Positions 12,969 to 22,589 of a DNA stretch of 64,000 bases are shown piece after piece. Position numbers and translations under genes: made by a program. The stretch covers positions 6,076,001 to 6,140,000 of the forward strand of contig CM034315.1 in NCBI GenBank assembly GCA_019925795.1, given 5' to 3'. Every line of letters starts with the position of its first letter. Position 1 is the stretch's first letter. Under the pieces are notes generated by a model, which did not search any database, was not told the origin of the DNA, and was given only the letters and a program-made list of their open reading frames with translations. Origin of the DNA: Dendrobium chrysotoxum. Its lineage: Eukaryota; Streptophyta; Magnoliopsida; Asparagales; Orchidaceae.

Positions 12969-13574
12969 ATAGGATCGCCCGACCCGTTTTTTAAAACGAG
13001 TCATTTTCTCGGACTTGAACCCGACCTGCTTCGGACCTGGGTCAACTAGACATGACTCGCCAACCCATCATTGTATCGCCTGAAGGAACGTCGTCGAATA
13101 AAGCGTTGGTTGTCGGCGGCGGGTCAACACTCGGCGGCTCACTAATGGTTGTCCATGTCAGCACTTGGCAGCTCACCGACGGGTCAGCACTCGGCAGCTT
13201 CTTGGACTGGCAAATGGGCAAGAGTCCAGGACGGCGGCAGGGTGACTGGACGGCACGGAGAGGCGGACAGTGAGGCCGCAGGAGAGGCGGATGACGAACT
13301 TAGTGCCAGCGGTGGGACGGCGGGTCGGGTCGGTGTTGTAGTGCGCTCCGTGCGGAGCTAGCCTGTGGGATTTTCAAAATCTGATTTGTGGTCGGGTCGG
13401 TTCCGGGTCAATCTCGGGTTTCCGAGTCAACCCGAACCCAATCCGATTTTTTAAATGGCTCAATTTGTTGAACCCAAACCCGACCCGTTTGACAAACGGG
13501 TTGATCCTAATCCAAAATTTTTGAGTCAGGTTTGTGTCGGATTTTCGGGCCGTGTCAAATATTGACACCCCTAG
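12969..13574. mobile_element. Non-autonomous hAT-like element (one end clear)
   Basis: The right end TTGACACCCCTA is the classic plant hAT terminus (TAGGGGTGTCAA on the other strand), preceded by GACCCG/CGGGTC subterminal words. The left side has matching GACCCG words but no clear terminus. The GC-rich interior has short repeats of a TCAGCACTCGGCAGC-like word. Frames inside it are not genes. Confidence 0.45.
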
Positions 13575-15573
13575 ACATGAGGGGGTCTGCGAAGATAAAG
13601 AGAGGTGTATTTGTACATGATGTCCCTTTTGAGTGGGAGTTAATTTTAAGATTTTTTTTATTATAGATACTTAATTTTCTTAAATAAATTCATTCAAATT
13701 TAAATTATGTCATTTCATAAAATGAATAATAATTTTAGAATTTATTATTCCATTTTATTAACAAGATACTTTTTTATGCCATGTCAAATTTTGATTTCTA
13801 ATTAGTTTGTATTTGTGTATTCAATAATGAAATGTTGTTTGAGTAAAATTTTTTTAAGTGCTTATTGAAACCTAAAAGCATATATTAATTATTTGTTTAG
13901 GCATTCAGCTTTAATGAATTTGTTATAAAAGATTAAATTATTCATCTCTGAAATTTAAGAATATGTATTTTTTTTTAAAAGTAAAGTTTACATATTTATA
14001 AATTTATACTTTGAATATTGAAAATAAAAAAGATAGTCAATAATGCAATAGAAATTATGAAAATCAATAACTTTCTAACTTTGCAATAAATCTAAAATTA
14101 AAATTTATTTTTATTGAATTTAATTGTAAACTTATACATAAATTTGTTTATTGATTTGAATATTAATATTTGAAAAGTAATATTAGTTTTATTTGAATAG
14201 AAGGAATGTACTTTTGCTACAGTTTCATCGAAAAGTTATTAGTTTTATTTGAATAGAATGTACTTTTGCCGCTTGGAAAAGAAAAAGGTGGCAAACTTGC
14301 TTACTTGAGGGCAAATTTTAAGAAGGATCATTATTAAAGATTAAATTAGGAGAAGGATCATGTTAAAAAAAAAAATAAAAATGATCAAAAATGCAAAGAG
14401 GGGGATCGCTTTGCAGAAAACGTGAAGGAAAGGTGCGTTTTGTAAGAAAACGCAAAGAGCTTTTGCATTTTTTTCATAAAACGTGAACCGTCATCACGTT
14501 TTCTTCTAAAATATTTTTTTTCCAAAACATTGAAGGGAGAGAGAGAGGCGGAGAGAGAGAGATACCTTAAATGCAGAGAGAGAGAGATATAAAGAGTTTA
14601 TTAGTTAAAAAAAATAAAGAGTTTATTAGTTAAAAAAAATAAAGAGTTTATTAGTTTTAATATTTAAATAAAATGATTTTTTTAATAAGTTAAAATTTTG
14701 TTTTAAAAATAATTTTATTTAAAAATTAAAAATAATTTTATTTAAATATATTAAAAATAATTTTACTTTTAAATTGTTTATTTGTATATTATTGAAAATT
14801 TTTTGGAGATATAAATTATTTATTCGTCTCACTCTGCATGCTTTCGTCAATATTTATTTAAATTAATTTTGTAAATACGGTTATAATAACATTATATTTA
14901 TTTAAATTGAGTTATATTTATTTAAATTATTTTATTTAAATTACTTTATAACGTTATAATAACGTTATAATAATTCAAATTTGTGTTTTATATGGATAGA
15001 AAAAAAATTTTGGTTATATTACCAGAGAGAAAGAGACAGAAGGCGGGAAAGAGAAAGTTGGTGAGAGAGAAATAAGAGAGAGATAAAAGTAATAGAGAGA
15101 GATGGGGCAAGAAAAAAATGGTAGAGAAATAAGGTAAAATTATATTTTTAATATTTAATCCCATTTTAATTAATTTTAATTTTTTAATTAACTTATGGAT
15201 TATATTTTAAATATTTAATAAAATTAATTTGAAATATTCTAACTATTATATTTATTTTAAGACATAGAATTTTTTTAGTTAACTTAAATATAAATATAAT
15301 TTAAAATTAATTTATTAATCATACTTATAATATATATTTTTTATAAATTTAAAATTTTAATATTTAATATTTAATAATTTTAAATATTAAATTTCAAATA
15401 TATATTATTTTATTAGAAATTTAATAAATAAAATTATTAAAGATATATTAGAAATTTGTAATATATACAAGTTCGGGTCAGATTTTCAGCTTCGTGACGT
15501 TGACAACTTGACATTATCTCTTGTGAACAGCTAATATGGTAATTATCTCACCATCACATCCAAACAATTCTAA
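13575..15573. other. AT-rich stretch without a gene
   Basis: Long AT-rich tracts, GA-rich patches near 14530-14590 and 15025-15110, and short inverted words around AAAACGC at 14420-14510. No coding features seen. Confidence 0.5.
14590..14664. repeat. 25-bp tandem repeat, three copies
   Basis: Units beginning TAAAGAGTTTATTAG start at 14590, 14615 and 14640. The first two are essentially identical and the third diverges after TTAGTT. Confidence 0.8.
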
Positions 15574-15646
15574 GGGGCTTGTTTGGGATAGTTCTAAACT
15601 TTTTATAAAGTTGATTGTTTTGCTTTGAGGAAAATAATTTAGCTAT
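15574..15646. mobile_element. Left part of a Tourist-like MITE broken by the Pack-MULE
   Basis: After TAA (15571-15573) the sequence GGGGCTTGTTTGGGATAG matches the family terminus. It runs into the MULE target site at 15647. The far half is not obvious beyond 21490, so this is tentative. Confidence 0.3.
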
Positions 15647-15704
15647 TTTAAAGTTGGGATTTTTACATACATAACATCTAAAACTATTGAAAATACATAT
15701 CTAA

Positions 15705-15908
15705 TATTAGCACACATACACGTCACCTGCTGACGTGTCCAATTCTGTTATCAAGATCTGTACTTTCTTGCTCTCTTCCACTTAGACTATCTATAAATAA
15801 CTCTGTATTCCGCCTAGAGATCAATAATATAATCATCTATTTCCTTTTCATTACTCTCGGTTCTCCTCTCTCCGTTCTTCTCTTCACCGCCAGTTCATGG
15901 ATATTTCA
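15705..15908 (+). repeat. 5' LTR of the intact copia element
   Basis: Direct repeat of 20061-20264 with one mismatch. It contains a CTATAAATAA promoter-like box about 100 bp before its end. Boundaries are fixed by the TCTAA duplication and the primer-binding site. Confidence 0.95.
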
Positions 15909-15920
15909 TGGTATCAGAGC
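15909..15920 (+). other. Primer-binding site of the copia element
   Basis: TGGTATCAGAGC begins at the base after the LTR and matches the 3' end of plant initiator-methionine tRNA, the usual primer for copia elements. Confidence 0.9.
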
Positions 15921-15977
15921 CATCTCCTCTCGGCTCGCCGTTGCTAGCCTGCCGAGCTTCGATCGCCTCCTCCGTCT

Positions 15978-18900
15978 ATGGCAGATCAAGATTCCGCCTC
16001 GTCCCATCAACCCACCTCCAACATTCTCAACTCGCTAAACGAATTCATTCTTCCTCCCTCCCTCAAATTCTTGATTTCAAATCTTAAGCATCTTGTTCCC
16101 ATCTCACTCTCAAGTGACAACTACGCTCTCTGGCGTCCTCAACTTCTGCATAACTTCTCCGCTCAAGGGTTTCTCGGACATCTCACCGGCGAAGCAGCCG
16201 CTCCAATCGATCTCTCCAGCTCCGAATCTCAACTCTGGCGACTAATTGATCGTAATCTGATCTCCGCCTTATTCGCCACGATCTCCCCTTCAATCCTGCC
16301 ATACGTTCTTGGCTCCTCCACGGCACATGAAGTCTGGACCACCTTAGAACGTCGTCTTCAACCTACTAATCGTTCTCGAGTTATCCAACTCAAGAATGAA
16401 CTACACCACATCCAAATGCGCAATCAATCTATGCAACAATATCTCTCCTCCATAAAATCGCTCGTGGACAATATTGCCGCTGCTAGTTCCAAAATAGACA
16501 CGGAAGACATCATACTCTACATCTTAAATGGCCTGCCCGCCACTTACAACTCATTCAAAACTTCCATTCGCACGACCTTAACCCCCATAGACCTCGACAC
16601 CCTCTATTCCCTCCTGTGCAGCGAAGAAATCAACGTGCAACACGAACAATCGCAGGAGACGAACCTCTCAGCCGCGGCCACCGTTCTTTACTCCAACAAG
16701 AACAACTCCACTCGTGGCAGATCTTCCTCCAAGCACTACAAGGGCCATCAATCTTCCCGTACACAATACTCATCACAACCCCGTCAATCTGACAAACCTT
16801 CTCCGGCCTACAACACTCCAGATCGCCCTCTATGCCAGATCTGCGGCAAACAGGGCCATACGGCACTCAACTGCTGGCACCGCTGCAATCTGAAGTATGC
16901 TCCTTCCACCTCCACACCCCGAGCTCTTCTCACACATCAGCAGCAATCAGCGTACAACGACTGGGTGCTTGACTCCGGGGCTTCGGCCCACCTCACGTCG
17001 GATCTATCACGGCTTCAGCAACCCGCCCCTTATCAAGGTAACGACTCTGTATCAATCGCAAACGGCAGCTCTCTGTCGATCCAAAATACGGGACAAGGTC
17101 TACTACCGCTCTCGGATTCTGCTCGTAAGCTATTTCTTAATCAAATCCTGCACGTTCCGTCTCTATCTCACAATTTAATCTCTATTTCTAAGCTCACTGC
17201 AGATAACAATGTTTCCATTTCTTTTGACGCTAATGGCTTCGTTATTAAGGATCTGCAGGACAGTCGTCTTCTTCTACATGGTCGTCTCCATAACGGGCTA
17301 TATCAGATTTCCTCTCCTCAACCGCAGATCACCAAGGCTCTACACGCCGCGCCCAACTCCACCGTCAACTGGCATGCTCGTCTCGGGCATCCTAACTATC
17401 GCATTATGTCTATTTTAGCTGCTCAAATTCCTGTATTACAAAAATTCTCCTCTACTCACATTTGTACTTCTTGCAATGTAGCTAAAAGCCAAAAACTGCC
17501 TTTCAATAAAAGCATTTCTACTTCACATAAACCATTCTACTTAGTTCATTCCGATGTCTGGGGACCAGCTCCCACACCATCTGTAAATGGCTACAAGTAC
17601 TACGTTCTGTTCATTGACGATTTCACCAGGTTTTCATGGTTATACCTCATGCACTCTAAGCACGAAACATTCACCAAATTTAAACATTTTTGCTCTCTCA
17701 TTAAAAATCACTTTAACACCTACCCTCAGCATTTCCGCTCCGACGGCGGCGGTGAGTTCACTAGCAACACATTCAAGAACTTCCTTCTTGATCATGGCAT
17801 TACACACCAACTCAGTTGCCCTCACACACCTGAACAAAACGGATTAGCCGAACGCAAGCACCGCCATCTTCTCAATACAACTCGCACTCTTCTCCACGCA
17901 TCTCATCTTCCTCACATCTTTTGGGCAGAAGCGCTCTCCACAGCCAACTACCTCATAAATCGTCTCCCTTCGAAATCTCTTTCACTTCAAACCCCTTACC
18001 ACCAACTCCACGGTCATCCTCCCAAATACAATCACCTACGTACATTCGGCTGCTTATGCTTTCCGTGGCTTCAACCGTACACCTCCAACAAACTTTCCCC
18101 TCGATCTCAAGCATGCATATTTTTAGGATATTCATCTTCGCACAAGGGCTATCGTTGCCTTAACCCTCTCACAAATCGGCTGTACATCTCCAGACACGTC
18201 ACTTTTCACGAACATATTTTTCCCTACACCACTGATCCTTCGAACAACACTTCATCACCTCCCACCTCAAATATCTCTCCGCTACTTCTCATTCCCACCT
18301 CATCCATTCCCAACAACCTACCTGACTATACACCTTCACACACGGCTCCATCCACCTCCAACAACGCTCTCCCTGACACTCCATCTCCCGCTGCACCCAA
18401 TCCTCCCACGGCCCCCCAATCCACTCTTCCTCTCCATACACCTCACCCAATGCAAACCAGATCTCGCTCTGGTATCACTCGACCGAAGCACATTTTCGAC
18501 CTATCCGCCACTATCTCCACCCCAACCACTTACAATCAAGCAGCTAAGTATCCACATTGGCGTTCAGCCATGTCATCCGAATTCCTTGCTCTACAGCAAC
18601 AGGGCACCTGGTCTCTCGTCCCAGCTCCCTCCAACACTCCCATTCTTGGCAGCAAATGGACTTTCAAAATCAAAACGCTTCCAAACGGCTCCATAAGTCG
18701 CTACAAAGCTCGTCTAGTGGCACAAGGCTTTGCACAACAATTCGGCATTAACTATAAAGAAACGTTCAGCCCCGTTGCCAAGATCCCCACCATCCGTATT
18801 CTTCTCATTTTGGCCTATCATCGCCGCTGGCCACTCATTCAAATGGACGTATCGAACGCCTTCCTTCACGGTGATCTCCAAGAAGACGTCTACATGAAGC

Positions 18901-20048
18901 AACCGCCAGGCTTCCTCGACAATCAGCATCCGGACTACGTTTGCAAGCTTCACAAATCTCTTTACGGTCTCAAACAAGCTCCGCGTCAGTGGTTCCAAAA
19001 ATTCACCACATTTCTTCAAACCTTCGGATTCACCTTCAGCCGATCGGATCCCTCCCTATTACTCTACCACCATAACAATATTCAATTATTCATACTAATC
19101 TATGTGGACGACATCCTCTTAACAGGAAACGATCATAACACCATCCAAGCGCTTCTCAAACAGCTCCACTCCACATTCAAACTGAAGCAGATGGGCGACG
19201 TCTCTTTGTTCCTCGGCATTCAGATTCTTAAAACTCCAACTGGTCTCTTTCTACATCAACAACACTATGCTAACAACATCCTTAACATGGCAGGTTTCGC
19301 AGACTGCAAGCCAGCTCCCACACCTATGACTTCCGCAACTACTACACGAAACTCTACCATCCAACTATATTCCGATCCTCAGCTTTACCGCAAACTGGCT
19401 GGCTCCCTACAGTATCTTTCTATCACCAGGCCGGACATCGCCTTCGCAACCAACTACATTTGCCAACACATGCACGCTCCTACCATTCAGGATCATCAGG
19501 CCCTCAAAAGACTTCTTCGCTACATCAAAGGCACCTCTCACTTTGGTCTCCCGCTCACCACCGGCGAGCTTCAACTCAAGACCTATGTAGATGCCGACTG
19601 GGCTGCAGATTTCAAGGACATGAAATCAATCACCGGATTTTGCTCCTTCCTCGGCCCAAATCTCATCTCCTGGTCCGTCAAAAAGCAGACCACGGTGGCC
19701 AAATCCTCCACCGAAGCTGAATATCGATCTCTTTCCTCCGCCACCTCCGACGTCCTCTGGCTCCGACGTCTTGCAACGGAACTTCAACTCCCCCAACCAT
19801 CTCCTACCACCATCTACTGCGACAACACATCCGCTATCGCCCTCGCCCACAATCCGGTGTTTCACGCCAGAACAAAACACATCGAAATAGATCACCACTT
19901 CATCAGTGGGCACATCAAATCCGGCGACATCAACGTCTCCCACATCAGCTCGTCCGATCAAATCGCCGATATACTCACCAAGCCTCTTCCCAGCTCACGG
20001 TTCCACACACTTCGTCAACAGTTAACCATCCAACCAGTGGATGCTTAA
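15978..20048 (+). CDS. Copia gag-pol polyprotein, 1356 aa, intact
   Basis: Encodes all proteins needed for retrotransposition in Ty1/copia order. The N-terminal gag domain is followed by a CX2CX4HX4C zinc knuckle at residues 286-299, then an aspartic protease with the DSGA site (D332). Integrase has its zinc-binding region from WHARLGH (465) and the catalytic D526, D589 and E625; the last two are separated by exactly 35 residues. The reverse transcriptase carries YVDD at 1042-1045, and RNase H has catalytic D1205 and E1246 in TEAEY. No stop or frameshift interrupts it. The start is the first ATG after the primer-binding site. GC content is clearly above the flanks. The element looks capable of movement, although expression cannot be judged from sequence. 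Confidence 0.95.
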   Translation: MADQDSASSHQPTSNILNSLNEFILPPSLKFLISNLKHLVPISLSSDNYALWRPQLLHNFSAQGFLGHLTGEAAAPIDLSSSESQLWRLIDRNLISALFATISPSILPYVLGSSTAHEVWTTLERRLQPTNRSRVIQLKNELHHIQMRNQSMQQYLSSIKSLVDNIAAASSKIDTEDIILYILNGLPATYNSFKTSIRTTLTPIDLDTLYSLLCSEEINVQHEQSQETNLSAAATVLYSNKNNSTRGRSSSKHYKGHQSSRTQYSSQPRQSDKPSPAYNTPDRPLCQICGKQGHTALNCWHRCNLKYAPSTSTPRALLTHQQQSAYNDWVLDSGASAHLTSDLSRLQQPAPYQGNDSVSIANGSSLSIQNTGQGLLPLSDSARKLFLNQILHVPSLSHNLISISKLTADNNVSISFDANGFVIKDLQDSRLLLHGRLHNGLYQISSPQPQITKALHAAPNSTVNWHARLGHPNYRIMSILAAQIPVLQKFSSTHICTSCNVAKSQKLPFNKSISTSHKPFYLVHSDVWGPAPTPSVNGYKYYVLFIDDFTRFSWLYLMHSKHETFTKFKHFCSLIKNHFNTYPQHFRSDGGGEFTSNTFKNFLLDHGITHQLSCPHTPEQNGLAERKHRHLLNTTRTLLHASHLPHIFWAEALSTANYLINRLPSKSLSLQTPYHQLHGHPPKYNHLRTFGCLCFPWLQPYTSNKLSPRSQACIFLGYSSSHKGYRCLNPLTNRLYISRHVTFHEHIFPYTTDPSNNTSSPPTSNISPLLLIPTSSIPNNLPDYTPSHTAPSTSNNALPDTPSPAAPNPPTAPQSTLPLHTPHPMQTRSRSGITRPKHIFDLSATISTPTTYNQAAKYPHWRSAMSSEFLALQQQGTWSLVPAPSNTPILGSKWTFKIKTLPNGSISRYKARLVAQGFAQQFGINYKETFSPVAKIPTIRILLILAYHRRWPLIQMDVSNAFLHGDLQEDVYMKQPPGFLDNQHPDYVCKLHKSLYGLKQAPRQWFQKFTTFLQTFGFTFSRSDPSLLLYHHNNIQLFILIYVDDILLTGNDHNTIQALLKQLHSTFKLKQMGDVSLFLGIQILKTPTGLFLHQQHYANNILNMAGFADCKPAPTPMTSATTTRNSTIQLYSDPQLYRKLAGSLQYLSITRPDIAFATNYICQHMHAPTIQDHQALKRLLRYIKGTSHFGLPLTTGELQLKTYVDADWAADFKDMKSITGFCSFLGPNLISWSVKKQTTVAKSSTEAEYRSLSSATSDVLWLRRLATELQLPQPSPTTIYCDNTSAIALAHNPVFHARTKHIEIDHHFISGHIKSGDINVSHISSSDQIADILTKPLPSSRFHTLRQQLTIQPVDA

Positions 20049-20049
20049 C

Positions 20050-20060
20050 GTGAGGGGGCA
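20050..20060 (+). other. Polypurine tract of the copia element
   Basis: GTGAGGGGGCA lies directly before the 3' LTR, two bases after the gag-pol stop, in the position used to prime plus-strand DNA synthesis. Confidence 0.85.
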
Positions 20061-20264
20061 TATTAGCACACATACACGTCACCTGCTGACGTGTCCAATT
20101 CTGTTATCAAGATCTGTACTTTCTTGCTCTCTTCCACTTAGACTATCTATAAATAACTCTGTATTCCGCCTAGAGATCAATAATATAATCATCTATTTCC
20201 TTTTCATTACTCTCGGTTCTCCTCTCTCCGTTCTTCTCTTCACCGCCAGTTCATGGATCTTTCA
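20061..20264 (+). repeat. 3' LTR of the intact copia element
   Basis: Same length as the 5' LTR with a single difference, followed directly by the second TCTAA target copy. Confidence 0.95.
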
Positions 20265-20338
20265 TCTAACACCTAAATATTAATATTTACTTATCTACCA
20301 CTCCGTTACGCATACCGTCACATCCCGTCACTCTCAGC

Positions 20339-20548
20339 GGCCACCTTCACCGCAGTGCCTCCGGAGGCGGCATCCAGCTCAACAGCGGCCAAATATGGAC
20401 CATTGACGTCCCAGTCGGGACCACTGGCGGCCGCGTGTGGGCTCACACCGGCTACTCCTTCAACGCCTCCGGAAATGGCAATTGCAAAACCGGCAACTGC
20501 ATGCCCATTTCGAGCAAATCAAAGGGCAAGGTGCAGACGGTAATGTGA
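20339..20548 (+). pseudogene. Captured fragment of a thaumatin-like (PR-5/osmotin) gene
   Basis: In the frame starting 20339 the translation reads SGGGIQLNSGQIWTIDVPVG, then TTGGRVWAHTGYSFNASG and NGNCKTGNC. This matches the conserved early part of mature thaumatin-like proteins: the GG..L..GQ.W.I.V.. strand, a G.RVW..TG..F stretch and the C.TG.C pair. Such proteins are secreted defence proteins of about 220-250 residues with 16 cysteines. Only about 55 residues remain. No signal peptide, no ATG and none of the acidic cleft are present, and the frame closes at TGA 20546-20548. It begins just inside the Pack-MULE terminal repeat, as expected for a copied gene piece rather than a working gene. 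Confidence 0.85.
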
Positions 20549-21069
20549 TGAGTAAAGCCATGGAATTAAGATCGGACGGTGATGAGGTGTTGAAGAAGGA
20601 TCGTGGGCTTGAATGCGGATTGACTGGCACGGATATCTCCCTGTCCGGTGAAGCATCATCTGCTAACAATCCTATGGAGGTATGTGGGAATCAGGTTGTT
20701 TCAATGGATGCGGATTCAAGTGTTTGTGTGTTGGAAGTGTGTGGGAAAGTTTGTGGGAATAGATTGCAAGAGCTGCTTGATGCAGGTGTGGACTGCTCCG
20801 GTCCCAATCCTCCTGAAGAGCTGAATTCATCCTTTTGCACTTCAGATGTTCGGATGAAGGTGGCTGAAGGCAAAAAAACTGCTAATCCTCATTGCTTTAT
20901 CAATGCAAGAATACACAATCTCACTGCTTTTGTATATGACTGGAGGAAACACAACATAATGGCAAGCAAGACAAGAAGCTGTAATATAGAGTTGAAGAGA
21001 GATTCTTTCCTGTGTTGGTTGCTTTGGCGAGCAAGACAAGAAGCTCTATTTCATGAAAAAAAAATTTAG
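20548..21069 (+). CDS. Unrecognised 173-aa frame in the Pack-MULE interior
   Basis: An open frame runs from ATG 20548 to the stop at 21069 directly after the thaumatin-like piece and in a different frame. A longer version could start at 20437, but that part would be an out-of-frame reading of the thaumatin-like segment. The product has several VCGN/VCGK cysteine motifs and no signal peptide, membrane segment or domain I recognise. It is probably a second captured gene fragment; one-strand openness over 500 bp may reflect an original exon. It could be transcribed from the MULE terminal repeat, but nothing here proves expression. Confidence 0.35.
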   Translation: MSKAMELRSDGDEVLKKDRGLECGLTGTDISLSGEASSANNPMEVCGNQVVSMDADSSVCVLEVCGKVCGNRLQELLDAGVDCSGPNPPEELNSSFCTSDVRMKVAEGKKTANPHCFINARIHNLTAFVYDWRKHNIMASKTRSCNIELKRDSFLCWLLWRARQEALFHEKKI

Positions 21070-21900
21070 GAGCTATATGGAACTTCATCCTGGGAGAACA
21101 TAAACCGAAGGAATAGCCGATGGAATTTTCTGGATGGAGAAATGATCGTGCGTGGGCGGCGTGGAGAAGACGACCGGCGTGGGCAGCATGAGCACCTAAT
21201 TTTTGAATCGGCCGTCGGATGGGAAGTTTGCACAACAGTTCGAATCGCTTGGGATGTATTCAGACGGCTTGGAGAAGATGACCGGAGTGGGCGGCGTGGA
21301 GAAGACGACCGGCATGGGCGACGTGGAGTTGCTCGATCGTGACGTTCTCTCTTCAGAGGTAACGGGAGTGGTAGTTTGGGTAACTTAGTAGTGTTTTAGG
21401 TGGTTGAATAGTAAATAGAGAAGTTTGGGTGTTAGATAAGTAAATAGAGTAGTTTTAAGTGTTATGTATGTAAAAATCTCTTTAAAGTTTTATTTGAGAC
21501 AATTTTTTATTGATTTGATTTTTAAATAACAATCATAATTTCGTTTGTGTGCTGATTTCTTGCTACTTTTTAAAAAAATTTGTGATGTAAATCTTTTTTT
21601 TTAATAAGATTAGCTAAGTTGTTTATTTTATTAATAATTTCACAACTAACTTTATAAAAAATTGCAGCCGTTCCAAACAAATTCTAATTGAAAAAAAAAA
21701 CAGCTTTTCTTTATAGAAATTTTTAAAAAAGAGTGAGAAAACAGTAACCAAATGAAATTGTAGTTGTTGTATAAACCAAGAATAAGCCCAGGGATTGGAT
21801 GTTGGACAAGTCAGCAAACCTATGTCCCAATTGATCACAAGAAAAAATATTTTAGATGTCCAAATGTGCAAGCAGTAGTGGATGGAAGGGTTGTTCATAG

Positions 21901-22046
21901 GAGAGATTATTCTGTGCGGACATCGCACGCAGCTCTACGTCCGGATACCAATCAGAATGAGTCACGTCAGCAATATCGAGCAGCGGTATCGAGCCGTGGG
22001 CTTAGGCATCCGGACGGCGTTCGGCTTCCGTATAGAATAATTTTTC
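21901..22046. mobile_element. Short MULE-type MITE with perfect 9-bp duplication
   Basis: The 146-bp element begins GAGAGATTATTCTGTGCGGA and ends with the imperfect complement TAGAATAATTTTTC. The 9-bp sequence TGTTCATAG is repeated exactly on both sides (21892-21900, 22047-22055), which places it with Mutator-like elements. It shares its terminus with elements at 34141-34577 and 62161-62237. Confidence 0.8.
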
Positions 22047-22055
22047 TGTTCATAG

Positions 22056-22589
22056 AGGATGGGTGGGTTGAGCCATTGACGAAAAGGCCGATGGCCTCGA
22101 GCGGATTCTTTGAGAACTGATCAGAAAGAACAATGTGAGAGTTGACGAGCTTCAGTGATCTTTACACGATTAACATATTAATAACGTCCTAAAATTGAAG
22201 CTGAAGACCACCAATTCAAGGATTCATCATCTTGCAATCACCCATGGAACCCAAGAATATCCACTTTGAAACCAGCTTCCCAATGATGGAAATCAGTCCA
22301 TTGAGGCAGAAATGGTGCAGCAAGCAGGTTGCTGTCAGGCATGCAATCTGTTTGGAACCTGATCAAGTTCGGGTTCATCATGTGCTGATTACTGTTACAG
22401 ATTAGCCAATTGTTGATAATTAGCACTAGAAATTATTGTTTGTAGCTGTGCGATATTATCACAATGCAGAATCTCCTCCATTGGTGCTTCCAGCTGGTGG
22501 CAGACGACATGGCTCAGGATTCTAATAATATGATGTCAACTGATGTAAACTACTCTGATTGAATGCAACACAAAGCAAGAAGAGAAAAA
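22056..22589. other. Less AT-rich stretch, possible old gene remnant
   Basis: Base composition and short frames on both strands suggest decayed coding sequence. On the plus strand a TTTGTAG acceptor-like site near 22446 leads into a frame ending GGRRHGSGF then stop. On the minus strand 22426-22238 reads a 62-aa frame rich in W, F and H. I recognise neither. Sequence at 21764-21900, on the other side of the MITE, may belong to the same remnant. Confidence 0.25.

Larger units (their letters stand above)
15705..20264 (+). mobile_element. Intact Ty1/copia retrotransposon inserted in the Pack-MULE end
   Basis: Two 204-bp LTRs (15705-15908, 20061-20264) differ at one position only, near their 3' ends (ATATTTCA versus ATCTTTCA). 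They are flanked by a perfect 5-bp duplication TCTAA (15700-15704, 20265-20269). A methionine-initiator tRNA binding site TGGTATCAGAGC follows the 5' LTR and a purine tract GTGAGGGGGCA precedes the 3' LTR. The single gag-pol frame is uninterrupted. LTRs begin TA rather than TG. The short LTRs and 4.56-kb length suggest an Ale/Retrofit-like lineage, which is inference. Confidence 0.95.
15656..21480. mobile_element. Pack-MULE (Mutator-like element carrying gene fragments)
   Basis: The two ends are inverted copies starting GGGATTTTTACATACATAA and, on the other strand, GAGATTTTTACATACATAA; similarity continues patchily for about 100 bp. A perfect 9-bp target duplication, TTTAAAGTT, lies at 15647-15655 and 21481-21489, diagnostic for Mutator-like elements. 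After removing the nested copia element the MULE is about 1.26 kb. There is no transposase. The interior carries a thaumatin-like gene fragment and at least one other GC-richer fragment, so it fits the Pack-MULE class that copies host gene pieces. The right end holds two near-identical 33-bp units (21152-21184 and 21287-21319). Confidence 0.85.

Noticed and set aside
13052..13361. GC-rich frames of about 70 codons
   Set aside because: They fall inside a hAT-like non-autonomous element and overlap in several frames, as expected from low stop density in GC-rich DNA.
17587..19961. Several frames of 60-110 codons on both strands
   Set aside because: They are shadows of the intact copia gag-pol frame.
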